The position numbers and the translations under genes are program-made. The notes beneath the pieces were generated by a model that searched no databases, was not told the DNA's origin, and saw only the letters and a list, made by a program, of their open reading frames with translations. Shown here one piece after another: positions 1 to 3,683 of a stretch of 5,768 bases of DNA (positions are counted from its first letter, which is position 1; each line of letters starts with the position of its first letter). Origin of the DNA: Geobacter sp. UBA1603 (GTDB lineage: Bacteria; Desulfobacterota; Desulfuromonadia; Geobacterales; Pseudopelobacteraceae). The stretch is from NCBI GenBank assembly GCA_002322035.1, contig DCNF01000007.1:617-6384 (forward strand), in the 5' to 3' direction.

Positions 1-42
1 ACCGGACACATTATAAGCTGACTACAATCTGCGTGAATAGGC

Positions 43-71
43 TTGAAACGGCGCATCGATTCTGTTATACA
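43..71 (+). promoter_or_regulatory. sigma-70-type promoter of mglBA
   Basis: A -35 box TTGAAA (43-48; 5 of 6 matches to TTGACA) is followed after exactly 17 bases by a -10 box TATACA (66-71; 4 of 6). A TG dinucleotide at 63-64, one base upstream of the -10, makes it an extended -10 promoter. Transcription should start near base 78, leaving a leader of about 60 bases before mglB. No other element on this side of mglB is as good. This is a sequence match only; the start site is inferred. Confidence 0.6.
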
Positions 72-79
72 GTTTCGAT
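55..79. promoter_or_regulatory. 25-bp interrupted dyad over the mglBA -10 box (candidate operator)
   Basis: The sequence reads ATCGA, two bases, CTGT, three bases, ACAG, two bases, TCGAT. Nine arm positions on each side pair perfectly, and the only breaks are a symmetric TT on each side and the central TAT. The dyad is centred on base 67, inside the -10 box, and reaches the expected start site. A dimeric repressor bound here would block RNA polymerase. I do not recognise the motif as the site of a named regulator. Confidence 0.4.
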
Positions 80-105
80 ACAAAACGCTTTTTTCCACTA
101 TCCGT

Positions 106-119
106 CGGCCGAGAGGCCG
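106..119 (+). promoter_or_regulatory. GNRA-loop hairpin in the mglB leader
   Basis: CGGCC (106-110) pairs perfectly with GGCCG (115-119) around a GAGA tetraloop, which belongs to the stable GNRA class. The stem ends eight bases before the Shine-Dalgarno (AAGGAG, 128-133) and no T-run follows, so it is not an intrinsic terminator. It could tune translation initiation or mRNA stability; this is inference from position. Confidence 0.35.
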
Positions 120-139
120 CACCCAGCAAGGAGCGAGGC

Positions 140-631
140 ATGTCCAATCCTCAAATGGTCATGTACGACGAGGAATTTCAGGAAATCAATGGAGTAATTG
201 AACGGCTCCTGAAAGAAGCCAACGCGAAGGTCATCTTCCTGGTGGATAAAAACGGCCAGTTGATATCCGGCGTAGGAGAAACCGAGCGTTTTGACACCAC
301 ATCGTTGGCCTCGCTGACTGCCGGTAATATTGCAGCAACCGGGGGTCTTGCAAAGCTGATTGGCGAAAAAGAATTTTCCATCCTGTTTCATGAGGGTGAA
401 AAGGACAATCTCCACATTTCGATTGTCGGTGGCCGGGTTATTCTGGTTGTATTGTTTGACAGCCGTTCATCCCTTGGACTAGTTCGGTTGCGGGTCAAAA
501 AATCGTCCGAAGAGCTTTCCATGATTTTTGAGAAACTGGTAAAAAAGGCAGAGGACAAGGAGAAGCGCGGCGTTTCTGACTTTCCCTTTGCCGAAATCAC
601 GGACGACGATATCGATAACCTGTTCAGCTAG
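140..631 (+). CDS. mglB: MglB, Roadblock/LC7-domain GTPase-activating protein
   Basis: This 163-residue protein belongs to the Roadblock/LC7 family and matches Myxococcus MglB (about 159 residues) in length and in several long blocks recalled from memory, including ANAKVIFLVDKNGQLIS, DTTSLASLTAGN and the C-terminal DDDIDNLF. In Myxococcus, MglB forms dimers that act as GAP for the Ras-like GTPase MglA, and the pair sets front-rear polarity at the cell poles. The Roadblock fold spans roughly residues 10-130. A charged Lys/Glu-rich linker follows, then the acidic C-terminal tail, which in Myxococcus contributes to MglA binding. The ATG start has a strong Shine-Dalgarno, AAGGAG, six bases upstream. 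mglA starts 21 bases after the stop, so the two are almost certainly one operon. There is no signal peptide or membrane segment; the protein should be cytoplasmic. The process it controls in this organism is not shown by the sequence. Confidence 0.95.
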   Translation: MSNPQMVMYDEEFQEINGVIERLLKEANAKVIFLVDKNGQLISGVGETERFDTTSLASLTAGNIAATGGLAKLIGEKEFSILFHEGEKDNLHISIVGGRVILVVLFDSRSSLGLVRLRVKKSSEELSMIFEKLVKKAEDKEKRGVSDFPFAEITDDDIDNLFS

Positions 632-652
632 CTACTACGGGGTACGCTCACG

Positions 653-1240
653 ATGTCATTCATCAACTACGCATCTCGCGAGATTAACTGTAAAATTGTC
701 TATTATGGTCCCGGTCTCTGCGGCAAGACGACCAATCTTCAGTATGTTTACCAAAAAACGGCTCCCGATGCCAAAGGCAAGATGATCAGCCTGGCGACCG
801 AAACGGAGCGGACACTGTTTTTTGACTTTCTCCCCCTGGCATTAGGTGAGATTCGCGGTTTCAAAACCCGTTTTCACCTTTATACGGTTCCTGGCCAAGT
901 GTTCTATGACGCTTCACGTAAACTTATCCTGAAAGGTGTTGACGGTGTAGTGTTTGTGGCTGACTCGCAGGAGGAACGCATTGATGCCAACATTGAATCG
1001 CTGGAGAACTTGAGGATTAATCTTAAGGAACAGGGATACGATCTTGACAAGTTACCCTATGTTGTTCAGTACAATAAGCGCGATCTTCCCAGTGCCATGA
1101 CAGTTGAAGAGTTGCGCCGGGAGTTGAATCCGACCAATGTTCTTGAGTTTGAAGCATGCGCCACCACCGGAGAAGGTGTTTTTGAAACACTGAAAGCGGT
1201 TGCCAAACTGATTCTGATTGATTTGAAAAAAGGTAAATAG
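653..1240 (+). CDS. mglA: MglA, Ras-like small GTPase of cell polarity
   Basis: At 195 residues the protein has the same length as Myxococcus MglA and is nearly collinear with it. The P-loop is GPGLCGKT (19-26). Arg53 corresponds to the intrinsic arginine finger. The motif TVPGQ (78-82) carries Thr78, the MglA-type replacement for the Ras Asp, and Gln82. The guanine-specificity motif is NKRD (141-144). All key residues for GTP binding and hydrolysis are therefore present. In Myxococcus the GTP form localises to the leading pole and works with MglB and RomR to direct gliding and type IV pili; here the output is unknown, though pilus or flagellar pole placement is plausible. The Shine-Dalgarno is weak (GGGG, 639-642, ten bases before the ATG), so translation may depend partly on coupling to mglB 21 bases upstream. 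No strong terminator follows the TAG. Confidence 0.96.
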   Translation: MSFINYASREINCKIVYYGPGLCGKTTNLQYVYQKTAPDAKGKMISLATETERTLFFDFLPLALGEIRGFKTRFHLYTVPGQVFYDASRKLILKGVDGVVFVADSQEERIDANIESLENLRINLKEQGYDLDKLPYVVQYNKRDLPSAMTVEELRRELNPTNVLEFEACATTGEGVFETLKAVAKLILIDLKKGK

Positions 1241-1275
1241 CCCTTTTTACTGGTCCCGCTGGCCTACCCCCAAGT

Positions 1276-1288
1276 ATCAGAATCTGAT
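1276..1288. repeat. 13-bp palindrome between mglA and the tRNA gene
   Basis: ATCAGA and TCTGAT form a perfect inverted repeat around one central base. As RNA it would make only a five-pair stem with a three-base loop and no following T-run, so a terminator role is unlikely. It may be a protein-binding site or chance. Confidence 0.2.
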
Positions 1289-1387
1289 GATCGCCTGACA
1301 ATGATGTGCTTTGCACTTGATTTTTGCTCTTCAACGTAGTAAATAAAGTGTCTTATTTTTTCTGGAGCTTACATTCAGGGCAACCAC

Positions 1388-1480
1388 GGAGAGATGGCCG
1401 AGTAGGTCGAAGGCGCTCGCCTGCTAAGCGAGTATACTGGGAAACCGGTATCGAGGGTTCGAATCCCTCTCTCTCCGCCA
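1388..1480 (+). tRNA. tRNA-Ser (anticodon GCT)
   Basis: The acceptor stem GGAGAGA (1388-1394) pairs with TCTCTCC (1470-1476), followed by discriminator G and an encoded CCA (1478-1480). The anticodon stem CTCGC/GCGAG (1416-1420, 1428-1432) encloses the loop CTGCTAA with anticodon GCT (1423-1425), which reads the serine codons AGC and AGU. The long variable arm typical of class II tRNAs is present: ATACTGG and CCGGTAT form seven pairs (one G-T) around a GAAA loop. The T arm contains GGTTCGAATCC, and the D arm begins TGGCCGAG as usual for serine and leucine tRNAs. I could not find a convincing promoter; TTGATT (1318-1323) with TAAATA (1340-1345) is a poor candidate. No strong terminator lies before the next gene, and no integrase or duplicated tRNA 3' end suggests use as an attachment site. 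Confidence 0.97.
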
Positions 1481-1501
1481 TTTATAACCGGCGGGTTTCA
1501 T

Positions 1502-2005
1502 GTGTTCATTTTGATACGGCGACCCCAGGCTCTGCTGTCAATTCTTTACATTGCTCTTTTTTCTGCCACAGGGTGCCAGAAAGACGCATCGCAGCCTCAT
1601 CCCCCACCACATGCTGAAATTGCCCAGTCCCATCCGATCAAAAAAGAAGCATTGATTGTTGTGCCCGAAGCCGCCCGTGTGACATGGAAGGCGGTCAGGA
1701 TTACGATCACCGACAAAAACCAGAACCGCGAGTCAACCTACACGATTCCGATCGGAAACTCTGTCTCTGTACCAGGTACCGCAATGAAAATCGAAGTAGA
1801 AAGTTTTCTGCCTGCCTTCATCATGCAGGGTTCGGTTATGACATCCGATTCAAATGAACTTCGCAATCCGGCAGCCAAAGTTAAAATCACTGAAAATAGT
1901 GCTGTCATTTACCGGGGATGGCTTTTTTCACGTCACCCCAACGCCCATGCTTTTATGCATCCGGTCTACGGTTTTACACTTACGGATATCCTTCCCCGCA
2001 AGTAA
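1502..2005 (+). CDS. DUF2155-type lipoprotein of unknown function
   Basis: The 167-residue protein begins with a type II signal peptide: Arg6-Arg7, a hydrophobic stretch at about 10-22, and the lipobox-like ATGC with Cys25 as the predicted lipidated residue. Residue +2 is Gln, so outer-membrane sorting is expected. A His/Pro-rich linker (about 30-45) precedes a compact beta-rich domain (about 52-167) with WKAVRITITDK, TYTIPIGNS, FLPAFIMQGS, NPAAKVKITE and GWLFSRHP. I recall this pattern from DUF2155 proteins of Geobacter and relatives; the family has no established function that I know of. The NPA-x-V plus GWLF stretch faintly recalls the periplasmic part of ResB cytochrome c biogenesis proteins, but that is only an impression. 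The start is GTG, six bases after a modest GGCGGG (1490-1495); an in-frame TTG at 1511 is the alternative. The gene lies 21 bases after the tRNA and ends 9 bases from the convergent rnhA stop. Confidence 0.75.
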   Translation: MFILIRRPQALLSILYIALFSATGCQKDASQPHPPPHAEIAQSHPIKKEALIVVPEAARVTWKAVRITITDKNQNRESTYTIPIGNSVSVPGTAMKIEVESFLPAFIMQGSVMTSDSNELRNPAAKVKITENSAVIYRGWLFSRHPNAHAFMHPVYGFTLTDILPRK

Positions 2006-2014
2006 CCCGGCTGC

Positions 2015-2467
2015 TCAGCCCAATCCGGCAATTGCCTCCCGCGCCAGTTGATCGCACCGTTCATTCTCCACATGACCATTGTGGCCGCGGACCCAGTTCC
2101 AGCGAATTGAGTGATTCTCCGACAGCTTAAGCAACAGCTCCCACAGGTCACGATTTACCACCGGTTCTTTTTTACTGTTTTTCCACCCGGAACGTTGCCA
2201 GCCCTTGATCCACTCGGTAATCCCCTTAACCAGATATTGAGAATCAGTCGTCAGCACAACCTGGCAGGGGCGGGTCAGCTGCCGCAAGCCTTCAATGGCG
2301 GCGGTCAACTCCATTCGGTTGTTGGTTGTGTCCGGCACAGCACCGGAAATAATTTTCTCGCGGCCGTTACAGCGCAGAATGGTTCCATACCCCCCCGGCC
2401 CCGGGTTACCGCTGCAGGCCCCATCGCAGAAAATTTCAACCATTGTCATTTCAGGCTTGGCCGACAT
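2015..2467 (-). CDS. rnhA: Ribonuclease HI
   Basis: This 150-residue enzyme cleaves the RNA strand of RNA:DNA hybrids, removing R-loops and replication primers in the cytoplasm. The four acidic metal-binding residues are Asp15 (in [13 protein letters not shown]), Glu53 (in NNRMEL), Asp75 (in TTDSQYL) and Asp139 (in NERCDQLA). His129 is in VRGHNGH. All five sit exactly five positions after their E. coli counterparts (D10, E48, D70, D134, H124), so the protein is collinear with RNase HI and should be active. The basic handle region typical of the bacterial enzyme is present (about 86-106, Trp/Lys-rich). The first ATG is chosen over Met7 and Met9 because a consensus AGGAGG lies six bases upstream. 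It overlaps the end of the plsC-like gene by 17 bases, so the two are co-transcribed and probably translationally coupled. Confidence 0.97.
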   Translation of the reverse strand: MSAKPEMTMVEIFCDGACSGNPGPGGYGTILRCNGREKIISGAVPDTTNNRMELTAAIEGLRQLTRPCQVVLTTDSQYLVKGITEWIKGWQRSGWKNSKKEPVVNRDLWELLLKLSENHSIRWNWVRGHNGHVENERCDQLAREAIAGLG

Positions 2468-3104
2468 AGGCCCCCTCCTGTTTCAGCAGTGTTGCGATCG
2501 CCTCCATGACCCGCTCGACAATTAGCTGGTGAGTTTCCTTGCAATCGGCAAGGCAGTAGAGATCGCTAAAGTCAAGAGGATCTCCGAAAACGACGACTGC
2601 GCGCTGGCCAAATCCGGGAAACTTCCAGGCGTTGAAGCCGATCAGCGCCGTGGGGAGCACCACTGGCCGGGTGTCGTAGATTATCTTCCCGACACCCCGG
2701 TTGCCTTTGCCGAGCCTTCCATCACGATGGCGGGTCCCTTCGGGAAATAGCATCACCTTCTGGTCGGTCAGCAACTCATTAATTACCTTGTTTGCCTTGA
2801 CATCACGCCCTCGGCGGACCGGAAACGCTCCCCAGGAAGAATAGAAAAAACGTTGGAACGGTTTCGTGAACAGTTCTTCCTTGGCCGGCGCCCAGAGCAT
2901 CTGCATTGGATTATGGCGAATAACTGCCCACGGAAGAAAGATCGTCTCGTAGGCCGAAATATGGTTGGAAGCGATGAGCACTCCGCCATTTTTTGGAATA
3001 TGAGCAGCACCTCGCCAGGTAAAGCGGTTGAGCGTCGAGGCATAAAACCCGACAACCCAGCAGGAAAAAGTCACCCAGAAACGCTGCAGCAATGATGCTT
3101 TCAT
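2451..3104 (-). CDS. PlsC-like 1-acylglycerol-3-phosphate acyltransferase
   Basis: From the chosen start this is a 217-residue LPLAT-family protein, of usual length for bacterial PlsC. PlsC transfers an acyl group to the sn-2 position of lysophosphatidic acid to give phosphatidic acid at the inner membrane. A hydrophobic stretch near the N terminus (about 8-22) suits a membrane anchor. Motif I is SNHISAYE (46-53); Asn47 and His48 are present, but position 53 is Glu where the NHxxxxD motif normally has Asp. Motif II is GAFPVRRG (92-99), motif III FPEGTR (120-125) and motif IV VVLPTAL (148-154). The start at 3104 is preferred because CAGGAG (3119-3114) precedes it at good spacing. A longer frame opens at an ATG at 3161 (236 residues), but that codon has no clear Shine-Dalgarno and lies upstream of the predicted transcription start. 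The gene heads a unit with rnhA. The acyl acceptor is not proven; another lysophospholipid is possible. Confidence 0.85.
   Translation of the reverse strand: MKASLLQRFWVTFSCWVVGFYASTLNRFTWRGAAHIPKNGGVLIASNHISAYETIFLPWAVIRHNPMQMLWAPAKEELFTKPFQRFFYSSWGAFPVRRGRDVKANKVINELLTDQKVMLFPEGTRHRDGRLGKGNRGVGKIIYDTRPVVLPTALIGFNAWKFPGFGQRAVVVFGDPLDFSDLYCLADCKETHQLIVERVMEAIATLLKQEGAYVGQA
2474..2479 (-). promoter_or_regulatory. Ribosome binding site of rnhA inside the plsC-like gene
   Basis: On the minus strand AGGAGG is followed by six bases and the ATG at 2467-2465. The site lies within the last codons of the acyltransferase gene, whose stop is at 2453-2451. It decides the rnhA start in favour of the overlapping first ATG. 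Confidence 0.75.
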
Positions 3105-3113
3105 CTGAAACTG

Positions 3114-3119
3114 CTCCTG
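3114..3119 (-). promoter_or_regulatory. Ribosome binding site deciding the plsC-like start
   Basis: CAGGAG on the minus strand is followed by nine bases and the ATG at 3104-3102. The upstream ATG at 3161 has only a weak GGTGA three bases away. This favours the 217-residue form that begins [10 protein letters not shown]. Confidence 0.55.
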
Positions 3120-3133
3120 CGGCACCGGTGCCG
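3120..3133. repeat. Perfect 14-bp palindrome in the plsC-like leader
   Basis: CGGCACCGGTGCCG is identical to its own reverse complement. It directly adjoins the predicted plsC ribosome binding site (3119-3114). As RNA it could fold into a five-pair GC-rich stem with a four-base loop. It could be a protein-binding site or an RNA element affecting translation. Confidence 0.35.
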
Positions 3134-3137
3134 GTGA

Positions 3138-3152
3138 GATAACGTGGTTATC
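3138..3152. promoter_or_regulatory. 15-bp dyad at the plsC-rnhA transcription start (candidate operator)
   Basis: GATAAC and GTTATC form a perfect inverted repeat around GTG. The centre, 3145, coincides with the start site expected from the minus-strand promoter at 3180-3152. That position suits a repressor operator. An outer pair of seven-base arms, TGCCGGT (3129-3135) and ACCGGCA (3173-3179), also flanks the promoter. No named regulator is recognised. Confidence 0.35.
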
Positions 3153-3180
3153 ATATAGCATATATCACCAATACCGGCAA
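3152..3180 (-). promoter_or_regulatory. Candidate promoter of the plsC-rnhA unit
   Basis: On the minus strand TTGCCG (3180-3175) is separated by 17 bases from TATATG (3157-3152), each matching the sigma-70 consensus at 4 of 6 positions. A TG one base upstream of the -10 gives an extended -10. A second -10 candidate, TATGAT, lies two bases further on. Transcription would start near 3145, about 40 bases before the preferred ATG. Confidence 0.45.
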
Positions 3181-3217
3181 CAAAGCCGTATTCGGCATGG
3201 AATCCGGCATAAATTAC

Positions 3218-3226
3218 TGCTATAGT
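3218..3226 (+). promoter_or_regulatory. Candidate extended -10 promoter for the release-factor-like gene and mutS2
   Basis: TGC followed by TATAGT (3221-3226; 5 of 6 matches to TATAAT) is an extended -10 element pointing right. No good -35 box lies at the right distance, so this would depend on the extended -10 or an activator. Transcription would start near 3233, giving a leader of about 100 bases. Confidence 0.35.
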
Positions 3227-3329
3227 GACTACGCGGGAATTATGCCCTCAATCAAAGATTTCAGTCTCGTGATCATCGACAAAGGGCACTCCCTGCATCA
3301 GTCCGGACAATCCCCTTGAAGTGTATGCC

Positions 3330-3683
3330 ATGCCTGAATTTGCCGTAAGCCCTGAAAAGAACCGCTGGCTGACAGAGAAAATGGCTGCCCTCGGCCTGCG
3401 CGAGGAGGACCTTGAGGAAACCTTCGTCCGCTCAACCGGCTGTGGCGGTCAGCATCTGAACAAGACCTCTACCTGCGTCCAGATACTTCATCGTCCCAGC
3501 GGCATCCGGGTCAGCGCGTCCCGGGAACGGAGCCAGTCGGTCAACCGTTTTCTGGCACGGCGCGAACTTATCGAACGTATCGAAACACAACACGGTACCG
3601 TGACACGAGAGCAGAAACGCATCGAAAAACTGCGCAAGCAAAAAGACCGTCGCCGCCGGCGTTCGGCGGAGAAATCCGAATGA
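3330..3683 (+). CDS. Release-factor-like GGQ protein, mtRF-R (C12orf65)-like peptidyl-tRNA hydrolase
   Basis: This 117-residue protein consists of the RF-1 catalytic domain without the codon-recognition domains of RF1/RF2. GGQ is at 39-41 in STGCGGQHLNKTSTCV, followed by HRPSGIRV, RERSQSVNRFLARR and a very basic tail (about 92-117) with KLRKQKDRRRRRS. GGQ proteins of this size hydrolyse peptidyl-tRNA on stalled ribosomes, with the basic tail binding the ribosome. From memory, the pattern (EDLEE-x-FV, GGQ, NKTS-x-CV, H-x-PSGI-x-V, RS, NR-x-LAR) is closer to mitochondrial mtRF-R than to ArfB, and it is too short for PrfH. The residue before GGQ is Cys instead of the usual Pro or Ala. The ATG at 3330 is preferred, with GAAG (3318-3321) as a weak ribosome site; an in-frame GTG at 3321 would add three residues. 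The stop overlaps the mutS2 start by ATGA, implying translational coupling. Confidence 0.82.
   Translation: MPEFAVSPEKNRWLTEKMAALGLREEDLEETFVRSTGCGGQHLNKTSTCVQILHRPSGIRVSASRERSQSVNRFLARRELIERIETQHGTVTREQKRIEKLRKQKDRRRRRSAEKSE
3668..3671 (+). promoter_or_regulatory. Ribosome binding site of mutS2
   Basis: GGAG lies eight bases before the ATG at 3680-3682, inside the last codons of the preceding gene. With the ATGA overlap it supports both the chosen start and coupled translation. Confidence 0.6.

Noticed and set aside
98..631. Minus-strand and shifted open frames over mglB
   Set aside because: They are shadows of mglB, whose plus-strand product is clearly conserved.
1227..1248. AAAAAGG/CCTTTTT hairpin across the mglA stop as a terminator
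   Set aside because: Only two GC pairs, an eight-base loop, and the T-run is used up in the stem, so it should be unstable.
1306..1325. GTGC-TTT-GCAC followed by TTGATTTTT as an intrinsic terminator
   Set aside because: The stem has only four pairs and does not extend; it is too weak to call.
1388..1500. tRNA-Ser as an integration site of a mobile element
   Set aside because: There is no integrase gene, no repeated tRNA 3' segment elsewhere in the window, and the neighbours are ordinary chromosomal genes.
1324..1617. Plus-strand open frame of 97 codons running through the tRNA gene
   Set aside because: It reads through the structural tRNA and has no ribosome site or plausible protein sequence.
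2009..2020. GGCTG-CT-CAGCC between the convergent DUF2155 and rnhA genes as a bidirectional terminator
   Set aside because: The usable stem is four pairs and no T-run follows on either strand.
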